Source: Pseudomonas mangrovi
Lineage (GTDB): Bacteria > Pseudomonadota > Gammaproteobacteria > Pseudomonadales > Pseudomonadaceae
NCBI RefSeq assembly: GCF_003052585.1
Contig: NZ_QASN01000021.1
Coordinates: forward strand, 332,965 to 396,964
DNA: 64,000 nucleotides
Direction: 5' to 3'
This document shows, one piece after another, positions 35,149 to 43,576 of this stretch. The position numbers and the translations under genes are program-made. The notes under the pieces were generated by a model that saw only the letters and a program-made list of their open reading frames with translations, had not been told where the DNA came from and ran no database searches. Position 1 is the first letter of the stretch. Each line of letters opens with the position of its first letter.

Positions 35149-35667
35149 ATGCGTCGTCTATGCCTGCTCCTGCTGCTGATCTGCCCGCCGCTGTTCGCCG
35201 AACTGCACGAAACCGACTGGCTCGAGCTGATGCCGGAGGAGGACAGGCTGGCGCTCGAGCAGATGCCGCAGATCGAACACGCCGGCGCCGAGGCCGACCG
35301 CGCCTTCGACGCGCCGGGCGGGCTGAAGCAGGCCGACGACCTGCCGGCGGTGATGTATTCGCGCAACACCGTTGCCGCGATGGATGGTCGCCAGGTTCTG
35401 CTTGGCGGCTATCCGGTGCCGCTGGAAAGCGATGAGCAAGGCCGCAGCACCGAGTTCTTCCTGGTGCCCTATCCGGGCGCCTGCATCCACGTCCCGCCGC
35501 CGCCACCGAACCAGATAGTGCTGGTGCGCTACCCGGCCGGGGTGATGATCGAGGACATCTACGCGCCGCTGTGGGTCGATGGCCGCCTGCAGATCGAACC
35601 GGTCAGCAACGCCCTGGCGGACGCCGTCTACGCGCTGGACGCCAGCGAGGTGCGCGCCGTCGAGTAG
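35149..35667 (+). CDS. Periplasmic DUF3299 protein
   Basis: The 172-residue product has a signal peptide (MRRLCLLLLLICPPLFA) and the DUF3299 core: TDWLELMPEED, DGRQVLLGGYPVPLE, EFFLVPYPGACIHVPPPPPN (residues about 103-122) and VDGRLQIEP. The conserved C-I-H-V-P-P-P-P-x-N-Q loop could bind a metal. Such genes often sit near ABC or lipoprotein export genes elsewhere, but here the neighbours give no hint. It starts 21 bases after the GlsB-like gene. Confidence 0.85.
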   Translation: MRRLCLLLLLICPPLFAELHETDWLELMPEEDRLALEQMPQIEHAGAEADRAFDAPGGLKQADDLPAVMYSRNTVAAMDGRQVLLGGYPVPLESDEQGRSTEFFLVPYPGACIHVPPPPPNQIVLVRYPAGVMIEDIYAPLWVDGRLQIEPVSNALADAVYALDASEVRAVE

Positions 35668-35684
35668 CGGCGCGGCGCGCCTCC

Positions 35685-35868
35685 GGTGGAAAAGGCTGCG
35701 CCGTTGTCCACCCTACGCGCTCGACGCAGCCTCGGTTCGCGCCGGCGAATAGCCCGCTCTGCCGCACCTCGCTGGCTGGTCCGAGCGGTCTTTGTTGGGC
35801 CTCGCTGCGCTTCGTCACCAACCTACCTGTCTGCGATTCGTAGGTTGGGCCGCAAGGCCCAACAAAGG
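35685..35868. repeat. Three hairpin repeats between convergent genes
   Basis: Units at 35685-35718 (GGTGGAAAAGG...TTGTCCACCCTACG), 35791-35826 (TTGTTGGGCCTCGCTGCGCT...CCAACCTAC) and 35841-35868. The last is a strong hairpin, GTTGGGCC-GCAA-GGCCCAAC (35844-35863), followed by AAAGGGTG. They lie between the DUF3299 gene and the LuxR gene, which converge, and probably insulate the two transcripts. Confidence 0.7.
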
Positions 35869-35891
35869 GTGTTTCGCCAGACGCCGACTAG

Positions 35892-36668
35892 CTAGCCTGC
35901 TGCGACCGCGAAGGCCATCTCCGGATGATTGGCGTAGTACGCGGCGATCTGCGCGCGGTTGGCCAGGGCGAGCTTGCAGAGGATGTTCTGCACGTGGGTC
36001 TTCACCGTCTTGTCGCTGATCTTGAGGATGCGCCCGATCTCGGCATTGGTCTTGCCGCAGGCCACCCAGCGCACCACCTCGGTCTCGCGCCCGGAGAGCG
36101 ACGGCTGGCCGGGTTCGAGCAACGACTTGCCGTCGAGCGGACGGCTGTCGCGCCAGGTCCGTTGCAGGGCGATGTGGATATGCGAGGCGATCAATGCCGT
36201 GCGCAGCCGGGCTTCGCCGAACAGCGCGGAAGGAACATTGCTGAAGAAGTAGCCGAGAAAGCCCCGCGGCGTCGCGTCCGGCAGCAGGGTCCAGACGAAG
36301 TTGCGAATCCGGTTGCGCCGCAGCAGCTCGACCCAGGGTCGGTCGAAGGCAGTCTGCAGACGGTCGGTATGGGTGAAGCGCGGCCGGCCGATGCACTCGA
36401 TCAGCTCCGGGCGGGTGGGCGGCACCTCGCTGTTCATCAGCGCACTGACGTAACTCTGCGGCGAGCTCTGGACACAGTCGTGCAGCTGGATGCGCCCGCC
36501 TTCGCGCTCACCGCGAAGGAACAGGAAGTGCTCGCACGGCAGCACCAGGCGCAAGGCCTCGGCCGTACTCGCCTTGAGTTCGTCCAGACTGCTGGCTGAA
36601 ACGAGGGGGTTGAGAATGTGCAGCAGCGGCACGCCGGGCGCCGCCAGGTTTCTGGATTGAGCGAGCAT
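35892..36668 (-). CDS. LuxR-type transcriptional regulator of the lipid operon
   Basis: The 258-residue protein ends in a LuxR/GerE helix-turn-helix (about residues 190-255; LSGRETEVVRWVACGKTNAE, IGRILKISDKTVKTHVQNIL). The N-terminal 170 residues form a sensor-like domain without receiver aspartates, reminiscent of autoinducer-binding or EpsA-type domains. It does not show the tryptophan/aspartate pattern of acyl-homoserine-lactone receptors clearly enough for me to assign a ligand. The ATG at 36668 has AAGGAAG at good spacing. It is the last gene of a nine-gene minus-strand array, 63 bases after the acyl-AMP ligase, and probably regulates it. Confidence 0.8.
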   Translation of the reverse strand: MLAQSRNLAAPGVPLLHILNPLVSASSLDELKASTAEALRLVLPCEHFLFLRGEREGGRIQLHDCVQSSPQSYVSALMNSEVPPTRPELIECIGRPRFTHTDRLQTAFDRPWVELLRRNRIRNFVWTLLPDATPRGFLGYFFSNVPSALFGEARLRTALIASHIHIALQRTWRDSRPLDGKSLLEPGQPSLSGRETEVVRWVACGKTNAEIGRILKISDKTVKTHVQNILCKLALANRAQIAAYYANHPEMAFAVAAG

Positions 36669-36731
36669 GATGGCTTCCTTCTTATTATTCGCATCAAGTG
36701 CTGCGCGGGTGTGACGGACTGGCACGCAAGG

Positions 36732-38561
36732 TCACGACGCCGCGGACTCCGCTTCGGCGGCCAGCTCGAGCAGCTGGCCGGCGGACTCGGCAGCTATGAC
36801 ACGGTTGCGTGCGATTGTTTCCCCTTCGCCCGCCTCACCAGGGCCCGTCGTCAGCAGATTGCGAAGCAGCGCACCCAGAACCCGCCGACACTCCTGACGC
36901 TTGACCTTGCCGCTGGAGGTGCGCGGCAGGCTGCCGCCCTGCAGTAGCACGATCAGCGGCTGGCTCAGCCGATGCTGCTGCCAGAGGCTGGCGCGAATGC
37001 CGGCCAGCACCTCGCCCAGGTCCAGATCACGCAGCGCACGGCGCTCCATTTCCTGGGCCACCACCACCCGCTCGCCGTCATCCAGCTCGATGGCGAAGGC
37101 GGCCGAGCCATCCGGGCGGAAGCAGCTCTGCTCGCGACAGACGCTGGCCTCGATGTCGCCGGGGTGATGGTTGACGCCATTGAGGATGATCAGGTCCTTG
37201 CAGCGACCAGTGACGTACAGCTCGCCGTCGAGCATGAAGCCCAGGTCGCCACTGCGGAACAGCGGTCGGCCATGGTCGTCCTTGCCGAACACCTGGGCGC
37301 TGGCCTCGGGCCGGCCCCAGTAACCGCCGGCGACGCTGGCACCACGAATGCAGATCTCGCCGACCCGCCCTTGCGGCAGCAGGTCGTCGCTCAGCGGATC
37401 GACAATGCAGGGTTCCTCACCCGGCAGGCCATGGCCGCTGCTGACCAGGGCACGGCCGACCTGGCTGGCGGCGGACGGTGCCACCGGTGCGGCCAGATTG
37501 TCTTCCAGCAGACGGGCATCGAAGTCGCGTACCACGGCGCCGCGCCGGGCGCCGGAGGAGGTCGCCAACAGCGTGCCCTCGGCCAGGCCATAACAGGGAA
37601 AGCTGGCGCTGCGGCGAAAGCCCAGCGCCGCGAAGCGTTGCTGGAAGGCCTCCAGGGTGGCGGCACGGACGTTCTCGGCACCGTTGAAGGCAACTTCCCA
37701 GCTGCTCAGGTCGATGCCTTCCAGCTCGCTGTCCTTGATCTTGCGTACGCACAGCTCAAAGGCGAAGTTCGGCCCGCCGCTGGCGGTGGCCTGGTAGCGC
37801 GACACGGCACGCAGCCAGCGCACCGGACGCTGGAGGAAATGGATCGGCGTGAGCAGGGTGGTCGCGCAGCCGACGAAGGCCGACTGCAGGATGCCGCCGA
37901 TCAGCCCCATGTCGTGATAGGGCGGCAGCCAGCTGACCACATGGCTGTCGCGGCGGTTGTCGAAGTGGCGCTGGATGGTTGCCGAGTTATGCAGCAGGTT
38001 GGCGTGGCTGATCATCACGCCCTTGGGGTCACCGGTGGAGCCGGAGGTGTACTGCAGAAAGGCCAGGTCCTCGCGCACCACCGTCACCGGTTTCCAGTCA
38101 CCGGCGCTCCCAGGCGCAATCGCTTCGGCGGCCAGCAGCCGCGCTCCCGGCGCTGCGTGCTGGAGGCGCTGGCGCACCGCCTCGAGATGCTCGCCACTGG
38201 TGATCGCCGCAGCCGGTCGGCAGTCGCGGATGATCGCATCGAGGCGGTCGAGAATCTTGCTGGTGCTCGGCGGGTAGGCCGGCACCGCGACCATGCCGGC
38301 CTTCAGGCAACCGAAGAAACTGGCGATGTAGTCGAAGCCGGGCGCCAGCAGCAACAGCACCCGCGAGCCCTGCGCGCAGTCCTGTTGCAGGGTCGCAGCC
38401 ACCGCGCGGGCGCGCTGCTCGAGTCCGGCGTAGTCGAGCAGCGCCTCGTTGTCGTTGCCATCGAGCAGGAAGCGATAGGCCAGCGCATCCGGGGTATGCA
38501 GGGCATGGTGCGCCAGGCAGTCGGCGAAGTTGGCGCTGTCGTGCGGCCGGAAGTCGTGCAT
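36732..38561 (-). CDS. Fatty acyl-AMP ligase (FAAL)
   Basis: The 609-residue adenylate-forming enzyme activates a fatty acid as acyl-AMP for transfer to an acyl carrier protein. The A3 loop YTSGSTGDPKGVMISH (residues 171-186), WLPPYHDMGLIGGILQ, CYGLAEGTLLATS and FRSGDLGFMLDGELYVTGR are typical of FAALs; WLPPYHDMGL and GMVAVPAYPPS are characteristic of FAALs rather than fatty acyl-CoA ligases. The C-terminal lysine motif LPRTSSGKVKR is intact. An ACP gene lies at the other end of the operon. TamA and JamA-type FAALs load such ACPs in natural-product pathways. Confidence 0.92.
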   Translation of the reverse strand: MHDFRPHDSANFADCLAHHALHTPDALAYRFLLDGNDNEALLDYAGLEQRARAVAATLQQDCAQGSRVLLLLAPGFDYIASFFGCLKAGMVAVPAYPPSTSKILDRLDAIIRDCRPAAAITSGEHLEAVRQRLQHAAPGARLLAAEAIAPGSAGDWKPVTVVREDLAFLQYTSGSTGDPKGVMISHANLLHNSATIQRHFDNRRDSHVVSWLPPYHDMGLIGGILQSAFVGCATTLLTPIHFLQRPVRWLRAVSRYQATASGGPNFAFELCVRKIKDSELEGIDLSSWEVAFNGAENVRAATLEAFQQRFAALGFRRSASFPCYGLAEGTLLATSSGARRGAVVRDFDARLLEDNLAAPVAPSAASQVGRALVSSGHGLPGEEPCIVDPLSDDLLPQGRVGEICIRGASVAGGYWGRPEASAQVFGKDDHGRPLFRSGDLGFMLDGELYVTGRCKDLIILNGVNHHPGDIEASVCREQSCFRPDGSAAFAIELDDGERVVVAQEMERRALRDLDLGEVLAGIRASLWQQHRLSQPLIVLLQGGSLPRTSSGKVKRQECRRVLGALLRNLLTTGPGEAGEGETIARNRVIAAESAGQLLELAAEAESAAS

Positions 38562-38607
38562 CGAAAAGTCTCCTGCGGGGAATGGGCTTGCCTTGCGCGC
38601 ACGCGCC

Positions 38608-39045
38608 TCAGAGGTGCTGGCGAATGCGTTGTGCCTGGGCTTCGAGCGTTGCCTGGCGGGTGCGCGGGCCGAACAGCCCGGTCAGGTGAAGGAACATGCG
38701 CAGGCCGAAGCCCAGGCTGTCGCCGGGTTCGCGCGGGATCAGGTGCAGATGGGCGTGGGGCACATGCTGGTTGGCCGCGCGACCGTCGTTGACCAGCAGG
38801 TGACTGCCCTTGACGCCCATGCCGGCCTTGCGCTGGGCGGCCAGCAGGCGGTCGTAGACGCGATAGAGATGGGCGCGGACCTCATCACTGAGCGCTTCCA
38901 GTTGCTCGACGTGCAGGGTCGGAATCAGCAGCAGGTGACCCTTGCCCAGCGGGTGGATATCCATGAAGGCCAGGCAGTGCTCATCGGCGTAGACCCGCAC
39001 GGCCGCCTCCTGGCCGGCGATGATGCGGCAGAACAGACAATCCAT
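38608..39045 (-). CDS. HIT-family nucleotide hydrolase
   Basis: The 145-residue protein has the family start MDCLFCRIIAGQEAAVRVYA with a zinc-type CxxC, and the histidine triad HVPHAHLHLIPR (about residues 100-111). I chose the ATG at 39045; an ATG eight codons upstream lies close to the preceding stop. The C-terminal 25 residues extend beyond the usual HINT core. HIT proteins split nucleoside phosphoramidates and acyl-adenylates, so within an operon containing an acyl-AMP ligase it could clear misreleased acyl-AMP (inference). Confidence 0.88.
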   Translation of the reverse strand: MDCLFCRIIAGQEAAVRVYADEHCLAFMDIHPLGKGHLLLIPTLHVEQLEALSDEVRAHLYRVYDRLLAAQRKAGMGVKGSHLLVNDGRAANQHVPHAHLHLIPREPGDSLGFGLRMFLHLTGLFGPRTRQATLEAQAQRIRQHL

Positions 39046-39061
39046 CGGCGTGCTCCGCGGC

Positions 39062-40021
39062 TCAGTCATTCGTCGCCAGCGGGCGCTCTTCCAGCACCGG
39101 CTGGCGCACGAACATCCGCTCCAGCAGCCAGCGGTCGCGCAGGAAGTCCTTGTCGGCCAGCAGCTCGGACAGCCGCTTGAGGTTGTGGAAGGGCACCCCC
39201 GGATAGGCGTGGTGCTCGACGTGGTAGTTGATGTTGGCCCAGGCCAGGCTGACCAGGCCGCTGGTCACGGTCACGCTGTTGCGCGCCAGGTCCAGGCGAT
39301 CGGGGTCGTCGTGCGCCAGGGTGGCCATCGGGAAATGCTCGTAGCCGCGCGAGATCGGGTTGTAGACCAGCGCCAGCAGCAGCACCGGCAAGACGAAGAT
39401 CATCACGAACTCGTAGGCCAGGCCCTGGCTTACGAACAGCGTGGCGATGGCGGCCAGCAGCAGCAGGTTGAACGCCAGCTCAGCGAGCACGGCGTTGCGC
39501 ACGGCGCTGCCGTAACGGGTCAGCGAGAACCAGGTGAAGCGCGGCACGAACACCGCGATGCGCAGGAACATCCATTTCACCCCGGCGGCGTAGTTCCACT
39601 CGTCAGGGTCTTTTTCCGGGTCGCCGATGTAGCGGTGGTGGCGCTTGTGACATTCGGTGAAGGCGGTATAGGGGAACACGATGAAGCAGGCCAGGGCGCG
39701 ACCGAACCAGGTGTTCAGGCGCTGCGAGGCAAAGGCGCTCTGATGGCCGCAGTCGTGCTGCAGTACGGTGAAGGCGTGCAGCTGGCTGCCCATCACCAGC
39801 ACCACCAGTACATGCAGCCAGATGCTCTCGGTAAGGGCGATCAACAGCGCGCCGGCCAGCCATACGGCCAGATGAATGCACAGCCAGAGCAGGAAGCGCG
39901 CCGGCGCGGGCTTCATCAGCGCATTCAGTTCGGCCTGGGCATCCCCGGATACGCGAAGCTGCGCGCGTTTGGTCAGCCGGATCTCGTCCTGCGCTGCCAG
40001 CAGTTCTGCCTGACTCATCAT
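39062..40021 (-). CDS. Membrane fatty acid desaturase 1
   Basis: The 319-residue integral-membrane di-iron enzyme has the three histidine boxes HDCGHQ (about residue 90), HKRHH (about 125) and HVEHH (about 268), between paired hydrophobic helices. It would introduce a double (or triple) bond, or hydroxylate, a lipid acyl chain, with electrons from the reductase encoded just upstream. The ATG follows GAGGAGGCCA. Its pairing with a FAAL and ACP recalls JamB/TtuB-type desaturase/acetylenases, which act on acyl-ACP. The substrate cannot be read from sequence. Confidence 0.9.
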   Translation of the reverse strand: MMSQAELLAAQDEIRLTKRAQLRVSGDAQAELNALMKPAPARFLLWLCIHLAVWLAGALLIALTESIWLHVLVVLVMGSQLHAFTVLQHDCGHQSAFASQRLNTWFGRALACFIVFPYTAFTECHKRHHRYIGDPEKDPDEWNYAAGVKWMFLRIAVFVPRFTWFSLTRYGSAVRNAVLAELAFNLLLLAAIATLFVSQGLAYEFVMIFVLPVLLLALVYNPISRGYEHFPMATLAHDDPDRLDLARNSVTVTSGLVSLAWANINYHVEHHAYPGVPFHNLKRLSELLADKDFLRDRWLLERMFVRQPVLEERPLATND

Positions 40022-40058
40022 TGGCCTCCTCTCATGTCTGGATGTTCGACTCGGGCCT

Positions 40059-41078
40059 TCAGTCCACCGTCAGGCGGACCTCGGCGGTCTTCGGGTAGCC
40101 GACGCACATCAGCGCCTGGCCCATTTTCAGTTCCGCTGGCGACAGTCCGTGTCCCTCGGCCATTTCCACCTCGCCGGTCAGGCGGGTGCAAACACAGGCG
40201 GTGCAGAAACCACTGCGGCAGGAGAACGGCGGCTCGACGCCCTGGGCCAGCGCGGCTTCGAGGATGGTCTGCCCCGGACTCACGGCGAAGCTGTACTCGC
40301 GGCCCTGCAGGTGCAGGTGGACCTGGCTGGCCAGGCCGGTCGGCGCGGCTGCCGGCTTGACCGGGGCGACGAAGTTCTCCAGGTGCACGCGGTTGTCGGC
40401 CACCTGCAGGCTGCGCAGCGCCTCGCGCGCCTGCTGCATCATCCCGGCCGGCCCGCAGAGGTAGTAATGGGTGTGCTCGCCGTTGAGCGGTGCCAGCAGC
40501 TCCATGGCCCGTTCCTGGCACAGACGCGCGCCGGCGCTGCCATCCTCCGGGCGGGAGAACAGGTGGATCACCTGCAGCCGGCCCGGGTAGCGCGCGGCCA
40601 ATTGGTCGAGCTTGTCGGCAAAGATCACCGACTGCCGATTGCGGTTGCAGTAGATCAGCGTGATCCGGCTGTCGAGTTCGAAATGCAGCGCCTGCTTGAT
40701 GATCGAGAAGATCGGCGTGATGCCGCTGCCGCCGGCCAGCATCACCAGGTGACGGGCGCCCTGGGCAAGGACGAAGCGACCGCTGGTGCCGAGGCTGCGC
40801 ACCCGGTCGCCGGCCGTCAGCTGTTCGACCAGACGCGCCGAGACCAGACCTCCGTCGACGCGCTTGACGGTGATCGACAGGTGCCGGTCCAGCCCTGGCG
40901 TGCTGCTCAACGAGTAGGCGCGGCGTTGCGGCGTGCCGGCGGCATCGAACTCCAGGCTCAGGTACTGGCCGGCCAGGTAGTCGAGCTTGCGCATGAACGG
41001 CGGCTTGAGGTGGATGGTCACCGCGTCGGCGGTCTCGGCTTCCACGGCAACGACTTTCAGATTCAGCATCTTGCTCAT
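40059..41078 (-). CDS. Flavin reductase with C-terminal 2Fe-2S ferredoxin domain
   Basis: The 339-residue protein has an FAD-binding barrel (RRAYSLSSTPG, about residues 52-62), an NAD(P)H domain (VMLAGGSGITPIFSIIK and YYLCGPAGMM) and a C-terminal plant-type ferredoxin domain with CRSGFCTACVC plus a distal Cys (MCVGYPK). This layout is that of electron-transfer chains for membrane desaturases and hydroxylases. Placement between two desaturase genes makes it their likely electron donor. It starts 13 bases after desaturase 2 ends. Confidence 0.92.
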   Translation of the reverse strand: MSKMLNLKVVAVEAETADAVTIHLKPPFMRKLDYLAGQYLSLEFDAAGTPQRRAYSLSSTPGLDRHLSITVKRVDGGLVSARLVEQLTAGDRVRSLGTSGRFVLAQGARHLVMLAGGSGITPIFSIIKQALHFELDSRITLIYCNRNRQSVIFADKLDQLAARYPGRLQVIHLFSRPEDGSAGARLCQERAMELLAPLNGEHTHYYLCGPAGMMQQAREALRSLQVADNRVHLENFVAPVKPAAAPTGLASQVHLHLQGREYSFAVSPGQTILEAALAQGVEPPFSCRSGFCTACVCTRLTGEVEMAEGHGLSPAELKMGQALMCVGYPKTAEVRLTVD

Positions 41079-41091
41079 GAGATACCTCGCA

Positions 41092-42399
41092 TCAGGCCGC
41101 AGCGGCGCGCTGGTGGCCGCGTTCCTGCTCGGCGATAGGGGCGGGTCGGCAGCGCTGCCTGATCAACTCGACCTTCTCCGCGTGGCTCAGCGGCTGCCAC
41201 CACTCGAGCTTGTCGGCGAGACGGTCGAAGCGACGCAGCATCAGCAGCAGGAACAGGTCGAGCACGCCCAGGTCGCGGAACACCATGGAGCCTGCGGCGG
41301 CCATCTCCGGCTTGATCTTCTCGAACAGCTCGGCACTCTCCGACCAGTGCACGTTGGCCCAGTGGTGATGGCAGACGTGGTAGCCCTCGTTGAGCATGTT
41401 CACCGGCTTTTCCAGCAGGGTGACGGTGTTGTACATGTAGTCCTTGGGGTCCTGCTGGCCGCCATAGAAGGCGTGCTGCGACCAGTGGATGACGCCCATC
41501 AGGAAGTTGGCGGCGCACCAGGGCACCAGCATGTAGGCCACCGCCAGCTCCAGGCTGTACCAGGCGAGCAGGGCGAACAGGCCGAAATAGATCAGGTTGC
41601 CGGTGAGCATGCTGCGCGCCTGCACCGACTTGCCGCGGCTGCGAAAGTACAGGTAGGGCGAAACCATCAACTGCTGGTACATCACCTCGCGCACCAGGTA
41701 GACGACGAAGTGCCAGGCATTGGCGTGGTCGTAGCGGGCGGTGGCGTAGATATCCAGCGGCCCGGCGTTCTCGCGATGGTGTTGCTGCAGGTGCGCGGTG
41801 GCATGCGGCACCAGGCCCATGGGCACGGCGAAGAAGATGTAGAGAAAGGTGTTGCCGGTGAGCCGGTCGCACAGGCTGCCGCCCTTGAGGGTGCCGCCAC
41901 GGCCATGGCCTTCCTGATGCATGGCGCTGAACGAGCGTACGAAGGCGCGGATGTTCGGGCCGAAGACGAAGGCGTAGAAGCCGATCAGCAGCGGCCAGGA
42001 CAACTCGCCGATGATCAGCTGGGCGATCAGCAGCGCGTAGGCGGTGCAGGCCAGGGTGATGGCCGCAGCGAGGATCGGCTCGTCCCGCGGGTCCTTCATC
42101 ACGCGGTTGGCCAGCGGCTGGATCAGCGCATGGTAGCCGTCGCGGATCGCCGCGCCGCCGGCGGACACCCCGGGAATCGCACAGAGCAGGCGGCGACCCA
42201 GCTGCAGCAGGGTCGCCAGCGTCAGGATCGCGCCGATGGCCAGTGCGTTGAACGGCAGCAACAGCGCAAACAGCGGTATCGCAATGGCGTGAAACAGTGG
42301 GCCGACGTTCGCCGGCCGCTTGGGATAGAGGCTATGCGGCTCCGCCGGGGTATCAGCGTGGCCGCTGAGCGCCGCGTGCGCCTGCAGTTGCTCAGACAT
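41092..42399 (-). CDS. Membrane fatty acid desaturase 2
   Basis: The 435-residue protein is an integral-membrane di-iron enzyme, larger than desaturase 1. Its histidine clusters are HQEGHGRGG (about residue 170), HLQQHHREN (about 215) and HVCHHHWANVHW (about 350), separated by several hydrophobic helices. The ATG at 42399 overlaps the end of the acyl-CoA dehydrogenase by 8 bases, and a 43-residue extension upstream is non-coding. It belongs to a different subgroup from desaturase 1, so two distinct oxidations are expected. Confidence 0.87.
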   Translation of the reverse strand: MSEQLQAHAALSGHADTPAEPHSLYPKRPANVGPLFHAIAIPLFALLLPFNALAIGAILTLATLLQLGRRLLCAIPGVSAGGAAIRDGYHALIQPLANRVMKDPRDEPILAAAITLACTAYALLIAQLIIGELSWPLLIGFYAFVFGPNIRAFVRSFSAMHQEGHGRGGTLKGGSLCDRLTGNTFLYIFFAVPMGLVPHATAHLQQHHRENAGPLDIYATARYDHANAWHFVVYLVREVMYQQLMVSPYLYFRSRGKSVQARSMLTGNLIYFGLFALLAWYSLELAVAYMLVPWCAANFLMGVIHWSQHAFYGGQQDPKDYMYNTVTLLEKPVNMLNEGYHVCHHHWANVHWSESAELFEKIKPEMAAAGSMVFRDLGVLDLFLLLMLRRFDRLADKLEWWQPLSHAEKVELIRQRCRPAPIAEQERGHQRAAAA

Positions 42400-43549
42400 G
42401 GGCCGGCTCACCCGCGCTGACCGCAGTCTCTGTCGTCTGCCGCAGGTAATCCGCCAGCATCGGCACGGCGGCCATGCGCGAGACCGGGTGGAAACCGATC
42501 GCCCGCGAAGCGGCGAGCAGGTAGGCAACCTCGTCCGAGGCGATGAAGCTCATGCCGCCGAGCAGTTCGACCGCCAGGTTGCTGGCGCGCTCGATCGCCG
42601 CCTGGACGCTGAAGCGGGTGCACAGCGCCTGGCTGTAGAGCGCGGGGTCGGCGGCGTCGGTCTGCTGCAGCAGGCTGGCGGTGCCGAGCAGCGCCTGGTA
42701 GGCGCCCTCCAGTTCGATGGCCAGCTGTGCCAGCTGCAGATCGGCGACGCCGCGGCGGCCCAGCAGGCGCTCGACCAGTGCCGAGGCGACGCCCAGATAG
42801 CTGGCGCCGACCATCAACTGGAACCAGCACAGCCCGGACAGTGACGCGGCCTGGGCAACTTCCGCCGCCTGCTCGGCCCCTTCGCCTTCGGCCAGCAGAA
42901 CCATGTCGTCGGGGACGAAGACATCGCGGAACACCAGCGCGTTGCTGTCGGAAGCGGCCAGCACCGGGGTCTGCCAGAAACGCTCGCGGACGATGCCGCT
43001 GCCCTCGGCAAAGATCACCGCGAAACCCTGGCCGTCGCCGCTCGCCGGCGCCACGCCGGCAACGATCACGTCCATGCCGTGGCTCATGGTGCAGGGCTTC
43101 TTGCTGCCGTTGAGCAGGTAGCCACCCTCCACCGCGCTGGCCTTGAGGCTGGCATTGAAGATCGCCGAACCGGGCTTGCCCTCGGCGAAGGCCGAGGCCA
43201 CCAGCAACTGGTTGGCGGCGATGGCACCGAGCAGTTCGTCGGCCGCCGGCACTATGCCGCCGAGCTGGACGATGGTGGCAATGGTGTGGTGATGCATGGT
43301 CATCATCACCGCCAGCGACGGGCACAGCGAACCAACCGCCCGCAGCACCGCCAGGGTATCGCTGGGGGCGGCGCCCATGCCGCCGGCCTGGGTCGGCACC
43401 AGCAGCGCCGCGGCGCCCGACTCACGGAACAGCGCGCAGAGCTCGGCCGGCTCGGCCTGTTCGAGGGCCATCAGCCCACGGTTGCGCAGGCGCTCGGTGA
43501 GGCCGGGAAGGAGGCGGTCGGTGGCGGCGCGGGCTTGCTGGATCGACAT
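42392..43549 (-). CDS. Acyl-CoA dehydrogenase-family flavoprotein (TamT-like role)
   Basis: The 385-residue protein has the acyl-CoA dehydrogenase fold: an N-terminal helical domain, a middle beta domain (GGYLLNGSKKPCTMSHGMDV, VFVPDDMVLLAEGEG) and a C-terminal helical domain (SNLAVELLGGMSFIASDEVA, about residues 325-345). The usual catalytic Glu is not obvious to me, which would fit use of an ACP-bound or unusual substrate. In tambjamine biosynthesis TamT, of this family, dehydrogenates the ACP-bound chain before reduction. It follows the aminotransferase-reductase gene by 27 bases. Confidence 0.85.
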   Translation of the reverse strand: MSIQQARAATDRLLPGLTERLRNRGLMALEQAEPAELCALFRESGAAALLVPTQAGGMGAAPSDTLAVLRAVGSLCPSLAVMMTMHHHTIATIVQLGGIVPAADELLGAIAANQLLVASAFAEGKPGSAIFNASLKASAVEGGYLLNGSKKPCTMSHGMDVIVAGVAPASGDGQGFAVIFAEGSGIVRERFWQTPVLAASDSNALVFRDVFVPDDMVLLAEGEGAEQAAEVAQAASLSGLCWFQLMVGASYLGVASALVERLLGRRGVADLQLAQLAIELEGAYQALLGTASLLQQTDAADPALYSQALCTRFSVQAAIERASNLAVELLGGMSFIASDEVAYLLAASRAIGFHPVSRMAAVPMLADYLRQTTETAVSAGEPAHV

Positions 43550-43576
43550 GGGTTCAGCCTCTTGGCAGGTGGAGGT

